Shown one piece after another: positions 53,831 to 62,665 of a stretch of DNA of 64,000 bases. The stretch is from Pseudalkalibacillus decolorationis. Lineage in GTDB: Bacteria; Bacillota; Bacilli; Bacillales; Fictibacillaceae. Location: NCBI RefSeq assembly GCF_024609785.1, contig NZ_JANHJQ010000003.1, positions 211,070 through 275,069 on the forward strand, written 5' to 3'. The number at the start of each line of letters is the position of its first letter. The first letter of the stretch is position 1. Below the pieces are notes generated by a model that worked only from the letters and a program-made list of their open reading frames with translations, was not told the DNA's origin and ran no database searches. A program made the translations under genes and the position numbers.

Positions 53831-55081
53831 GTGAATACTGTTCAGATAAAAGCGGATCAGAAAGGACTCACCGAACCATGGCGCATGTTGATTTGGCTTT
53901 TAATCGCTCAATTAATGGTAGCTTTGGTCGGGCGTAGTCTTGGTCCGCTTGGTATTTTAATAGGAGAGGATTTGGAGCTTTCTAAAGCTCAAATCGGATT
54001 ATTGCCCTCAGCACTTTTTTTAGGTCAAGCTCTAGCTTCGATCCCGGTAGGTTTTATGGCCGATTACCTAGGGTCGAAGTTACTGTTGTTAATGCTGTCC
54101 TTGTGTTTGGGGCTAAGTTTTTTAATAGCGACGTTGATATCGGAATTTTGGCTTGTTTTATTATTGATTTTGATCGGTGGACTAGGATACGGAGCCATGC
54201 ATCCAACCTCTAATAGGGGGATCATCTACTGGTTTTCCCAGACGCAACGAGGTACCGCGATGGGCATTAAACAGATGGGCATTACATTCGGTTCTGCTTT
54301 AGCTGGTTTTTTACTATTACCAATTGCAGCTATATATGGATGGAGACCCGCTCTATTTTTCGCATCTTTAGGCTTGGTAGCTTCCGGCTTTGTTGCTTAT
54401 TTCCTTTATCATGACCCTATAGGAAGAGAACGAGAAAAACAGACGTTTTCGATTGCCTTTTTCCGAAACTCTTTAGCGAAAATGTTCCATAATAAGCCAT
54501 TGCTTTTGGTCAGTTTAAGTGCGATCGGGTTAAACGGGGCACAGATGTGTTTAAACACGTATATTGTTTTATTTGCATACGAAAAAATGGGTATAAGCCT
54601 GTTTTTATCTGGTATGTTACTTGTCATTTCAGAAATAAGCGGTTCGTTCGGAAGGGTCGGATGGGGTGTTATAAGTGATCGCTTATTTAATGGAAGAAGG
54701 CTGATTATTCTTGTGATCATTGCTGCTTTGACGGCTTTATCAAGTATATCCGTTGCTGTTCTACCTTCTGGAACCCCGTTTTGGGCAATTGTACCGATCA
54801 TCATTGTCTTTGGCTTTTCAGTAGCTGGATTCAATGGGATCTGGATGAATATGGCTTCGGAATTGGTACCTAGGGAACAAGCGGGGGTTTCTAGTGGTTT
54901 CAGTATTACATTTGGTTCGACGGGAGTTATTCTTGTCCCGCCTTTGTTTGGACTCTTAGTGGATCACAGCGGTAGCTACACGGCAGGCTGGCTTATCATA
55001 CCTCTGTTAATGGGAATTGTATTATTGCTACTCGCCTTATTATCTCATGAATTAGGGAAAAGAGATCTTGCGAAACTGTGA
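53831..55081 (+). CDS. MFS transporter
   Basis: 416 residues with twelve membrane helices. MFS motif A is visible as GFMADYLGSK, and GAMHPTSNRGIIYWF, QRGTAMGIKQMGITFGS resemble the anion/carboxylate exporter-importer groups (CynX/OFA-like). GTG start; a weak RBS (AGAGATG) follows the repeat. A flavin reductase gene follows by 39 bases. Substrate unknown. Confidence 0.88.
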   Translation: MNTVQIKADQKGLTEPWRMLIWLLIAQLMVALVGRSLGPLGILIGEDLELSKAQIGLLPSALFLGQALASIPVGFMADYLGSKLLLLMLSLCLGLSFLIATLISEFWLVLLLILIGGLGYGAMHPTSNRGIIYWFSQTQRGTAMGIKQMGITFGSALAGFLLLPIAAIYGWRPALFFASLGLVASGFVAYFLYHDPIGREREKQTFSIAFFRNSLAKMFHNKPLLLVSLSAIGLNGAQMCLNTYIVLFAYEKMGISLFLSGMLLVISEISGSFGRVGWGVISDRLFNGRRLIILVIIAALTALSSISVAVLPSGTPFWAIVPIIIVFGFSVAGFNGIWMNMASELVPREQAGVSSGFSITFGSTGVILVPPLFGLLVDHSGSYTAGWLIIPLLMGIVLLLLALLSHELGKRDLAKL

Positions 55082-55120
55082 AAATCAATGATGAAAACAC
55101 ATTTAGAGGGAGAGAGAGTC

Positions 55121-55717
55121 ATGCAATTTGATCCAACTCAACATAGAAGTAAGGATGTCTATAAGTTATTAACGGGTTCGGTTGTACCAAGGCCGATTGC
55201 TTGGGTATCAACCATTTCGGAAGAGGGGAAATTGAACCTTGCACCGTTTAGTTTTTTTACTGTTGTCTCAAGAAAACCGCCTATGCTGTCAATTACCATC
55301 GGGCCAGGGGTAGGTGAGCGTCTGGGCACGGAAAAAGATACGTTGGTTAATATTCGATCGCAAAAGGAGTTTGTCATAAATGTTGTCTCAACTCCTTTAG
55401 GTAATCCGATGCAAAAGAGCTCTGAAAACTTACCAAGTGACGTTAATGAATTCGAAGCGGCTGATTTAACACCAATTGCAAGTGAAGTTGTGAAACCGAA
55501 AAGAGTAAAAGAAGCACCGATTCATATGGAGTGTAAACTGCATCAGGTTATACCACTTGGTTCTGATCACTTGGTCATTGGAGAAATGGTCCGCTATCAT
55601 ATACATGAAGACTATTATCTGGGTAACTATAAAGTTGATCTTGAAAAACTCCGACCACTAGGAAGACTAGCAGGGAACTATAGTGAAAGTCGTGATTTCT
55701 TCAAGCTTCCAAGATAG
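55121..55717 (+). CDS. flavin reductase family protein
   Basis: 198 residues from ATG 55121 (AGAGGGAGAGAG upstream). FMN-binding split-barrel: YKLLTGSVVPRPIAWVST, NLAPFSFFTVVSRKPPML and EFVINVVSTPLG. It reduces or binds flavin and may supply FMNH2 to a monooxygenase encoded elsewhere, or act as an enzyme on its own. Confidence 0.92.
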   Translation: MQFDPTQHRSKDVYKLLTGSVVPRPIAWVSTISEEGKLNLAPFSFFTVVSRKPPMLSITIGPGVGERLGTEKDTLVNIRSQKEFVINVVSTPLGNPMQKSSENLPSDVNEFEAADLTPIASEVVKPKRVKEAPIHMECKLHQVIPLGSDHLVIGEMVRYHIHEDYYLGNYKVDLEKLRPLGRLAGNYSESRDFFKLPR

Positions 55718-55726
55718 AAAAATGTA

Positions 55727-55770
55727 AAGCCCTCAATACCAGTTTCGGTGTTGGGGGCTTATAGTTTAAT
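55727..55770 (+). terminator. terminator after the flavin reductase gene
   Basis: GCCCTCAATACC / GGTGTTGGGGGC stem followed by TTATAGTTT. The stem recalls the hairpin at 1065. Confidence 0.8.
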
Positions 55771-55821
55771 CGAACGTTAAATTGAAAGCCGCATTATTCC
55801 GTTAACGTTGTTAAGCATTTA

Positions 55822-56062
55822 TCATTTTATATTTCTTGTCATTCCAATTGAAAATTTCTTAAATCCAAAAGATTCATAATAGGGCTCCAAATTTTCTACA
55901 CACATAAGTTGAGGAATCACTCGATTTTGCTCACAATATTTAATTATTCGATTCAACATTTCTTTGCCGATACCCTTAGATTGATATCTCGGCAGCACAC
56001 CGACTCCACAAATAATTCCAGTTTGAGTACACTTTTTGCGGAAAATGGTGCCATTGCCTGGT
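55822..56062 (-). pseudogene. GNAT acetyltransferase, C-terminal remnant
   Basis: The minus-strand frame reads GIICGVGVLPRYQSKGIGKE (acetyl-CoA loop Q/R-x-x-G-x-G), MLNRIIKYCEQNRV and YYESFGFKKFSIGM. It begins after an in-frame stop with no start codon or N-terminal half. It fills most of the 430-base gap between the flavin reductase and dehydrogenase genes. Confidence 0.8.
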
Positions 56063-56148
56063 CAGATTCCCCAGTCCGAATTTGGTACTTATAGAACAGT
56101 TCTAATCATATTCTTATAAAAGAAAACAATAGGAAGGAGGTCAAGTTA

Positions 56149-57561
56149 GTGGAAAAAGTTAAAGTTAGTTTACGGCCCATTGTAAGTAAGATAAATTTAC
56201 CCACTGTTTTGAAAACAACTATACTTCCAGGGGACTCAATTGAAAGATTATTTATTGCAACCCAAATAGGAGAGATCTTTTACATTAGAAACGGAGTTAT
56301 TAGGACTTTTTTAGATATTCGCCCGCGAATCATAAAACTAGGTGTTTCTAGTGGTGGATATGATGAACGGGGATTGCTAGGGCTAGCGTTTCATCCCGAC
56401 TTTTATTATAACGGTCTGTTTTATCTTCACTATTCAGTAGCTGGAACACAAGGTCCAGGTGCTAATCCTAAAGGTTTTAAACCTGACCCATGTGATCCTA
56501 GAACTTTAAACCTACGATGGGTAAATAGAGAAACTCAATATGATCATATTGATACAGTAGAAGAATGGTTCTTACAATCAAGTGGTCACCCTCAAAAACT
56601 ACGGACATTACTTAACTTAAGAAGACCATTTTCAAATCATAATGGTGTCAATAGTTTAAACTTTTCACCTGAAACAGGAAAACTTGTTTTAACCACCGGT
56701 GATGGTGGATCAGGCTATGATCCATTTAACTTAAGCCAGGACGATCTAGAAATCGCTGGTAAAATAATTGAAATTGATGTAAGTAAGAATACATACATCA
56801 ATAATCCACCCATTGTCACACGTTTTAATGAACTTCCCACAACTATTCAGGAAATGCTCACGGTAATGGCCAAAGGGGTTCGCAATATACCAGGCATTTC
56901 ATTTCAAAGGTTTTATAATCAGTATATTAAATATGCGGGAAATGTCGGACAGGATTTGGTCGAGTCGATTTTTTCATTCGTTCATTATAAACCAATACCG
57001 GTTACTCAGCTTATTCAAGCTTCTTTCATGAATTCTGAACCTGACCAAGAAGGATTTATTAACTTTGGCTGGCGAGGGTGGGAAGGTTCTTTTCCAACTT
57101 CGACTATAAGAGGCTGTACTAAAAATCCGACTTTGGATGAGAAAACAATTGCTTATTACAATGAAGCAGTAACACTTTCAGGGAGTCATCTTCTGCCTTT
57201 AACTAGTTATTTTCATAAAGATACCAGACCCGATAAGTTTGGAGGAACTGCACTTACAGGAGTCCAGTCATATATGGGGAATGGAATCCCTCGTTTAACA
57301 GGAAGCGTTGTGTTTACCGATCTTGCCCGGAAAGATTCTCAACCTCAGGTTAGAGGGGCTTTAGCTTATACCAGCGTAAGACCAGATTGTAAACAAAATG
57401 ACTTTTATATGATTCAAATCGATTATGATTTTGGATCTCAATCAGCCTATTATGTAAGTTTGGGAACGAATCTGAATCAAACCAGATTATATTTAGGGGT
57501 TTATGGCTCTATGAAAGTGACTGATTTTAAGCAAGGCACTGTTTTTGAAATAGTTCCATGA
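56149..57561 (+). CDS. PQQ-type glucose/sorbosone dehydrogenase family protein
   Basis: 470 residues with the beta-propeller pattern of soluble glucose/sorbosone dehydrogenases: GLLGLAFHPDFYYNGLFY, FSNHNGVNSLNFSPETG, LVLTTGDGGSGYDPFN and FINFGWRGWEGSFP. GTG start after AAGGAGG. No signal peptide is seen, which is unusual since most members act outside the membrane. No PQQ biosynthesis gene is in the window, so real cofactor use is uncertain; some members bind without oxidising. Confidence 0.85.
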   Translation: MEKVKVSLRPIVSKINLPTVLKTTILPGDSIERLFIATQIGEIFYIRNGVIRTFLDIRPRIIKLGVSSGGYDERGLLGLAFHPDFYYNGLFYLHYSVAGTQGPGANPKGFKPDPCDPRTLNLRWVNRETQYDHIDTVEEWFLQSSGHPQKLRTLLNLRRPFSNHNGVNSLNFSPETGKLVLTTGDGGSGYDPFNLSQDDLEIAGKIIEIDVSKNTYINNPPIVTRFNELPTTIQEMLTVMAKGVRNIPGISFQRFYNQYIKYAGNVGQDLVESIFSFVHYKPIPVTQLIQASFMNSEPDQEGFINFGWRGWEGSFPTSTIRGCTKNPTLDEKTIAYYNEAVTLSGSHLLPLTSYFHKDTRPDKFGGTALTGVQSYMGNGIPRLTGSVVFTDLARKDSQPQVRGALAYTSVRPDCKQNDFYMIQIDYDFGSQSAYYVSLGTNLNQTRLYLGVYGSMKVTDFKQGTVFEIVP

Positions 57562-57602
57562 ATCATAACTATAAAATTCTACTGGGGTGATTTGGAGGAT
57601 CA

Positions 57603-58163
57603 CTAATTTATAATCATTTTTAATCTTTTAAAAATGACTAAAGCAATTTCAACCCATAACCAGCTATAAAGGAAAGCAAATAAAAAGATACTTCCAGTTG
57701 TAAGAAATGAAAACGAATCAGAGACGGCTGGACCTAAAACTGGAAAGTGAAAAATAAATAGTAGACTCATAATTCCTAACATTAAAAGAATTGTACCAGT
57801 AGTAATAATACTTAATCTCTTCCTAAAAAAGTAAAAGGATGCCCCTATGCCAAGTCCTAACAATCCTGTTGTAAAAGGAAATACAATTAGTTCAGTTGGC
57901 TGTAGGATGAATAACAACATAATTGTCAGAAAATAGGACATTACTCCAAATGGAATGGAAAACATGGAACATAACAGAATAGGTGCAGTGGCAAGCGGAC
58001 TTAAAAAGTATCCTATACCTGGTAAATAGCCACCAGCAGCCTGTAGAATAGCAGCAATACAACCAAAAATAGACCCTAAAATGAGCTTCATCGTTTTATT
58101 ATATCTATTGAATATTAATTGAGATAAACGAACCTCATCAGAAATAGGTTTTAAAAAATACAC
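57603..58163 (-). CDS. integral membrane protein of unknown function
   Basis: 186 residues with about five membrane helices, starting at GTG 58163 after GAGGTGG. The segment AAGGYLPGIGYFLSPLATAPI recalls small substrate-capturing (ECF S-type) or prenyl-membrane proteins, but no family is recognised with confidence. It converges on the dehydrogenase gene. Confidence 0.65.
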   Translation of the reverse strand: MYFLKPISDEVRLSQLIFNRYNKTMKLILGSIFGCIAAILQAAGGYLPGIGYFLSPLATAPILLCSMFSIPFGVMSYFLTIMLLFILQPTELIVFPFTTGLLGLGIGASFYFFRKRLSIITTGTILLMLGIMSLLFIFHFPVLGPAVSDSFSFLTTGSIFLFAFLYSWLWVEIALVIFKRLKMIIN

Positions 58164-58288
58164 CTTTCCACCTCATTCTAAATGATTTATACGTTACCAT
58201 ACATTTTTGCGCCCAATACCGGAAGTTCGTTCTGCAATGCGTGCGCTTACAGATATTGCAGAGACGCCCACCGGTTAGCACAATAACT

Positions 58289-58585
58289 CTATTTAAGATG
58301 AACTTTCTCAAAATGTTCAACTGTTGGAAATGGGTCATAGAAATGATGTAATTGCTTTTTCCATTCTTGATACTCTTTTGATTGTCTAAACCCAACTGTA
58401 TGGTCTTCTAATGTTTCCCACTTAACCAATAGTAGATATTTCCCCTCAACTTCCATACAACGCTGCAATTCGTGTGATATGTACCCTTTCATTGAAGAAA
58501 TAATTTCTGATGCCTTACGAAATGTTTTTTCATATTCCCCTTCCATACCTTGCTTAACCTGAAGCATAACAGCTTCCAATATCAC
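58289..58585 (-). CDS. antibiotic biosynthesis monooxygenase (ABM) fold protein
   Basis: 98 residues from GTG 58585 with AAGGAGGAG upstream. A small dimeric ferredoxin-like ABM domain: VMLQVKQGMEGEYEKTF, KGYISHELQRCMEVEGKYLL, KWETLEDHTVGFRQS and a C-terminal HHFYDPFPTVEHF. Such proteins are quinol monooxygenase- or haem-related, but many have no known reaction. Confidence 0.88.
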   Translation of the reverse strand: MILEAVMLQVKQGMEGEYEKTFRKASEIISSMKGYISHELQRCMEVEGKYLLLVKWETLEDHTVGFRQSKEYQEWKKQLHHFYDPFPTVEHFEKVHLK

Positions 58586-58633
58586 AATATCTCCTCCTTT
58601 TTTCAAGTATATCATTACAGTTTTTATTTCACG

Positions 58634-58794
58634 TTAAGAAAGTTTAAAAGTTTGCGGCATGGATGTAATGTCCAGCTTCAGCGCCTAACCACTTGGATCA
58701 CTTCAGTCCTCCTGCGGCGGCAACAGCCTCCTCGTCGGTCTTCCAGTGACCTTCGTGGCTAAGCAGGGCGCTTGCGCTTTTCTTATACTTTTCC
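58634..58794 (+). repeat. dispersed MITE-like repeat, copy E
   Basis: Has both inverted ends: CGTTAAGAAAGTTTAAAAG at the left and CTTTTCTTATACTTTTCC at the right. It keeps CCAGCTTCAGCGCC and GGGCGCTTGCGC. The middle is replaced by a different sequence (CCACTTGGATCACTTCAG, CTCCTCGTCGGTCTTCCAG), so it is a variant subfamily. Confidence 0.75.
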
Positions 58795-58868
58795 TAAATT
58801 AAACTGCCTCCCTTAATAACAATGTTTTATAGTTTCCATTATTTGCACAATTGATTTTTGATAATTTA

Positions 58869-58897
58869 TTGACAACGCTTTCAAGGATAGGTAAAAT
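58869..58897 (+). promoter_or_regulatory. glpT promoter overlapped by a cre-like site
   Basis: TTGACA, 17-base spacer, TAAAAT: a good sigma-A promoter. TGACAACGCTTTCA (58870-58883) matches the CcpA cre consensus TGWAARCGYTWNCA with one change and covers the -35 box, so CcpA would repress. Confidence 0.8.
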
Positions 58898-58947
58898 ACA
58901 ATTCACATGTTAATAGTTTGCGGCTGGAGAAATTGGAGATACGCGTG

Positions 58948-58996
58948 AATAGATGAACACTAAGTTTAGTGTTTCTATTTAGGTGTATTTTTTTTG
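58948..58996 (+). terminator. leader hairpin upstream of glpT (possible GlpP-type attenuator)
   Basis: AATAGATGAACACTAA / TTAGTGTTTCTATT stem then TAGGTGTATTTTTTTTG, about 50 bases downstream of the promoter and before the gene. It would act as a leader terminator; in Bacillus, glp leaders are controlled by the antiterminator GlpP. The link to GlpP is inference. Confidence 0.6.
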
Positions 58997-59045
58997 TTTT
59001 AATGCTTGAATTCTTTAACGTGTAAATACAACAGGGGGTATTAAT

Positions 59046-60407
59046 ATGCTAAATTTTTTAAAGCCCGCGGCACATAAAGAGCGTTTATCTGAAGAAAAAG
59101 TAGACGCGGAATATAAGAAGTTGAGATTCCAAGTCTTTATGGGAATCTTTATCGGTTACGCGGGCTATTATTTAATTCGTAAAAACTTTTCGTTAGCCAT
59201 GCCTTTTCTAATGGAAGAAGGTTTTTCGAAAGGGGATCTTGGGCTTGCTCTATCTGCTATCTCAATCGCATACGGCATTAGCAAGTTTGTTATGGGTACA
59301 GTATCGGATAGGAGTAACGCCAGAATTTTTTTGACAATAGGGTTGATTTTATCCGCTGTTATTAATTTAGCAATGGGTTTAGTTCCATTTTTCACTTCAT
59401 CTATAGCTATCATGTTTATTCTGTTATTTCTAAACGGGTGGTTCCAAGGAATGGGATGGCCACCATCTGGAAGAGTGTTAGTCCACTGGTTCAGCGTTAG
59501 TGAACGTGGAGGAAAAACTGCTATTTGGAATGTAGCTCATAATGTTGGTGGGGGGTTAATGGCTCCTCTTGCTATCGCAGGAGCGTCTATTACGACAACT
59601 TATTTCGGGGCTAGATTTATCGGTTACGAAGGCGTCTTTATTTTACCTGCTCTTATAGCGATCATCATTGCCTTCTTTGCTTTCTTATTAATAAGAGATA
59701 CACCTCAATCAGTAGGTTTACCTTCAATTGAAGAGCATCGGGACGATTATCCTACAAAGGCAAGAAAATCACTTGAAACGGAATTGACCACAAAAGAAAT
59801 TCTTTTTAAGTATGTGCTTAATAATAAATGGGTATGGGCGATTGCGGTTGCAAACGTTTTTGTTTATTTTGTGCGTTACGGGGTGTTAGATTGGGCTCCT
59901 ACTTATTTGAGTGAAGAAAAAGACTTTGATATGGAAGCCTCAAGTCTTGCTTACTTCTTATACGAGTGGGCAGGGATACCTGGCACATTACTCGCTGGCT
60001 ATATCTCTGATAAAGTATTTAAGGGACGTCGTGGACCAACGGGCGTTGTTTTTATGGTAGGTGTATTGATTGCTGTAATAGTCTACTGGTTAAACCCAGC
60101 CGGTAACCCACTTGTTGATAACATTGCGTTAATTGCAATTGGCTTTCTTATTTACGGACCTGTCATGCTCATAGGATTGCAAGCCTTAGATTATGTTCCT
60201 AAAAAAGCAGCAGGGACCGCTGCAGGACTTACTGGTCTATTTGGTTATCTAGGTGGTGCTGTTATGGCAAATGCCTTGATGGGATATATTGTAGAATTTG
60301 CAGGATGGGACGCTGGATTTATGTTATTAGTAGGTTCAAGTGTGCTGGCTATTGTCTTATTTGCTGTTACTTGGAATGTTAGAGGCCAAGAGATTGTAAA
60401 AGATTAA
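59046..60407 (+). CDS. glpT: glycerol-3-phosphate/organophosphate:phosphate antiporter family
   Basis: 453 residues, twelve helices, MFS organophosphate antiporter. GlpT-type features: [52 protein letters not shown] and [12 protein letters not shown] after AGGGGG. No glpQ, glpD or glpFK nearby. The cre-overlapped promoter and leader hairpin support a glycerol-phosphate role; UhpT- or PgtP-like substrates remain possible. Confidence 0.9.
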   Translation: MLNFLKPAAHKERLSEEKVDAEYKKLRFQVFMGIFIGYAGYYLIRKNFSLAMPFLMEEGFSKGDLGLALSAISIAYGISKFVMGTVSDRSNARIFLTIGLILSAVINLAMGLVPFFTSSIAIMFILLFLNGWFQGMGWPPSGRVLVHWFSVSERGGKTAIWNVAHNVGGGLMAPLAIAGASITTTYFGARFIGYEGVFILPALIAIIIAFFAFLLIRDTPQSVGLPSIEEHRDDYPTKARKSLETELTTKEILFKYVLNNKWVWAIAVANVFVYFVRYGVLDWAPTYLSEEKDFDMEASSLAYFLYEWAGIPGTLLAGYISDKVFKGRRGPTGVVFMVGVLIAVIVYWLNPAGNPLVDNIALIAIGFLIYGPVMLIGLQALDYVPKKAAGTAAGLTGLFGYLGGAVMANALMGYIVEFAGWDAGFMLLVGSSVLAIVLFAVTWNVRGQEIVKD

Positions 60408-60417
60408 TCCACTTATT

Positions 60418-60470
60418 GAAAAGGGGTGTCCAAGAGTCTTAAAATGGACTTTTTGGGACAGCCCCTTCTT
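60418..60470 (+). terminator. terminator after glpT
   Basis: AAGGGGTGTCC / GGGACAGCCCCTT stem with a long loop, then CTTTATG. Confidence 0.75.
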
Positions 60471-60550
60471 TATGTATACAATATCGCCTGGTTCGTTATA
60501 ATGTACGTGACCAAAAAAATGAAATTGGAAGCGATTCTTTTGAGTAACTT

Positions 60551-61078
60551 TTAATACTCAACAATAGGGCACGTTTTGTAGTAAAAGATAGTTGCATCTA
60601 ATTCGCCGTTTGCAGATTCCGCATACTTAGGAATCCGTCCAGCCTTAATATAACCCATAGACGTATAAAGTTTATTAGAAGGATCTCCTTCTCTTGTATC
60701 AAGAATTAATAACGTTCTGCCCTCCTGCTTTGCTGTTTCTTCTGCCTTTTGCATAAGTGAAAGTCCGATGCCTTTACGCCGGTATTTCGGGTGTGTCATT
60801 AATTTTGCAATTTCCGCTCTATGAGCACCGTTCTGCTTCGTACATAAATGTAACTGTACACTTCCGACTACCCGATTGTTTATCTTGGCAACAAATAGAA
60901 TCACTTCAGAGCTTAATACGTTTTCCCAATATTTTATAGCATTTGAGTGTTGGAATGGTGGTAAAAAGCCAATCGACGCACCATCTCCTACCACCTCTAT
61001 CAGAAGTTCCGAAAGCCCATCAACGTATTGTTTAATAGATTTTATTTGTTCAATGTATACTTCATTAACCAACACCAT
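60551..61078 (-). CDS. GNAT family N-acetyltransferase
   Basis: About 175 residues with the acetyl-CoA loop HPKYRRKGIGLSLM, the preceding beta strand GSVQLHLC and the C-terminal LYTSMGYIKAGRIP. The exact start among clustered GTG, ATG and TTG codons (GGGGTGATGGTGTTG) is uncertain. It resembles acetyltransferases that modify small amines or antibiotics such as wildfire-toxin-type substrates; the substrate is unknown. Confidence 0.88.
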   Translation of the reverse strand: MVLVNEVYIEQIKSIKQYVDGLSELLIEVVGDGASIGFLPPFQHSNAIKYWENVLSSEVILFVAKINNRVVGSVQLHLCTKQNGAHRAEIAKLMTHPKYRRKGIGLSLMQKAEETAKQEGRTLLILDTREGDPSNKLYTSMGYIKAGRIPKYAESANGELDATIFYYKTCPIVEY

Positions 61079-61404
61079 CACCCCAATTTAAATATTCTCT
61101 TTGATAAATTTAACACAAAAAAACCTTTTATATTAGGAGTATGTTATAAAATCTAACATAAATTCGCTTATTTTGAGTGAAAGATATTATCACTAAAAGA
61201 AGTTCAGGGTAGATCCGCAAGTGCTCAGTTGAATTAATAGCGTTCGCGAGTATATGACACAAACATATTGTTATATAAAATTAAAACAATATTTAAAATT
61301 TTAGGAATACAACGATTTTGAACAATATAAGGAGAAAACATATCAATTTAAAGCAGTAAAGGCAATATACAGGGTTTTACAATTAAGGTTATCCTTCATT
61401 AAAC

Positions 61405-61433
61405 TTAGTTAATAAGTAAACCTTACAAACTAA
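61405..61433. promoter_or_regulatory. candidate ROK/XylR-type operator
   Basis: TTAGTT ... AACTAA inverted arms 29 bases end to end, 48 bases before the ROK gene. The arms match those of XylR-type operators in Bacillus. The surrounding gap (61082-61480) has no gene. Confidence 0.45.
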
Positions 61434-61480
61434 TTAATAGACTAAATGGCGGTAAAAGATGAAAATAAGGAGTTAATGAA

Positions 61481-62650
61481 ATGCGGAAGCAGAAGGGGAA
61501 TGCGGCTTACATCAAAAATATGAATATAAAAATTGTTCTGGATTGCATCATTGAGCATGAACCGATTTCAAGATCCGAAATTTCTAAAAGAGTAATGATT
61601 AGCAAGCCAACTGTATCCCAGCTCGTGAACCACTTAATCGTGGAAGGCTTTGTTTACGAAACAGGGATGGGGAATTCAACAACAACGGGTGGAAGAAAGC
61701 CAGTACAATTATGCTTCAATCCTAAAACATCTTATCTTATAGGAGTGGATATTGGAGGCTCAAAGGTAGCTTCAGGGATTACGGATTTAAAAGGTAGAGT
61801 ATATTCCTATCGTGAATTTGCTACGCAAGAGTTTTTGGATGAGGGTTTATTTAAACGCTTACATACTGATATAGAAGAAATGCTTACCGAACTAAAACTA
61901 ACTACAAAGAATGTACTTGGGATCGGTGTTGGTGTAGCTGGTGTAACAGACATTGAGAAGGGTGTCGTAATTAATGCACCAGCCTTAGCTTGGCAGAACT
62001 GTCCTATAAGAGAAAAATTGAGTACTTATTTCGAACTCCCTATTTTCGTTGATAATGATGTTAATATCAGCGTGCTAGGTGAACACTGGATTGGAGCAGG
62101 TGTTGATAAAACAAATATCATCTATATCTCGATCGGTACTGGAATTGGCAGCGGAATTATTCTTAATGGAAACTTGTATAGAGGAAGCAACTACAGTGCT
62201 GGGGAATTCGGATATCAGGTAACAGACAGACAAATGGCTAGAAATTTCAACCCTGTAGTTGAAGGATTTGGGTTTCTAGAAAGTATGTCAGGTGGCATTT
62301 CAATTGGCCAACAATTATCCGAAAAAATAAAAAAACAGGTTACTGCAAAAGAGGCATTTGAGATGGCTGACAATGGAGATGAAAATGCTCAAGAAGTCAT
62401 ACAATTTGCTATAGAGAACCTTGGGTTGGGGATCTCTAACTATATTTCGTTATTTGATCCAGAAATTATTATTTTAGGAGGTGGTATTAGCGGTTCATAT
62501 CCTATTTTCAAGGATCAACTAGATGAAATTATTAAGAAATTCACTCCGAGAAAGTGTGAAGTCATTCCAGCAAAATTGGGTAAAGAAGCAGGGGTTATTG
62601 GTGCTTGTGCATTATTGTTAAAAGAATATGATTCTATTTATACAATATAA
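61481..62650 (+). CDS. ROK family transcriptional repressor (NagC/XylR type)
   Basis: 389 residues: N-terminal helix-turn-helix (about 15-75, PISRSEISKRVMISKPTVSQ) and a ROK domain from about 85 (GVDIGGSKVASGITDLKG, GVGVAGVTDIEKG, ISIGTGIGSGIILNGN, IIILGGGISGSYP). The CxCGxxGC zinc motif of typical ROK kinases is absent, so kinase activity is unlikely. It is 15 bases before the binding-protein gene, so it probably regulates that sugar-type uptake unit. Confidence 0.92.
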   Translation: MRKQKGNAAYIKNMNIKIVLDCIIEHEPISRSEISKRVMISKPTVSQLVNHLIVEGFVYETGMGNSTTTGGRKPVQLCFNPKTSYLIGVDIGGSKVASGITDLKGRVYSYREFATQEFLDEGLFKRLHTDIEEMLTELKLTTKNVLGIGVGVAGVTDIEKGVVINAPALAWQNCPIREKLSTYFELPIFVDNDVNISVLGEHWIGAGVDKTNIIYISIGTGIGSGIILNGNLYRGSNYSAGEFGYQVTDRQMARNFNPVVEGFGFLESMSGGISIGQQLSEKIKKQVTAKEAFEMADNGDENAQEVIQFAIENLGLGISNYISLFDPEIIILGGGISGSYPIFKDQLDEIIKKFTPRKCEVIPAKLGKEAGVIGACALLLKEYDSIYTI

Positions 62651-62665
62651 CGGGGAGGGTTCGAT

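Noticed and set aside
56149..57561. Hedgehog-interacting-protein-like annotation for the propeller
   Set aside because: The glucose/sorbosone dehydrogenase signatures explain the sequence; eukaryotic naming adds nothing.
58138..58395. Minus-strand open frame over the ABM gene
   Set aside because: Shadow frame in the gap and ABM gene; cysteine/arginine-rich, no family pattern.
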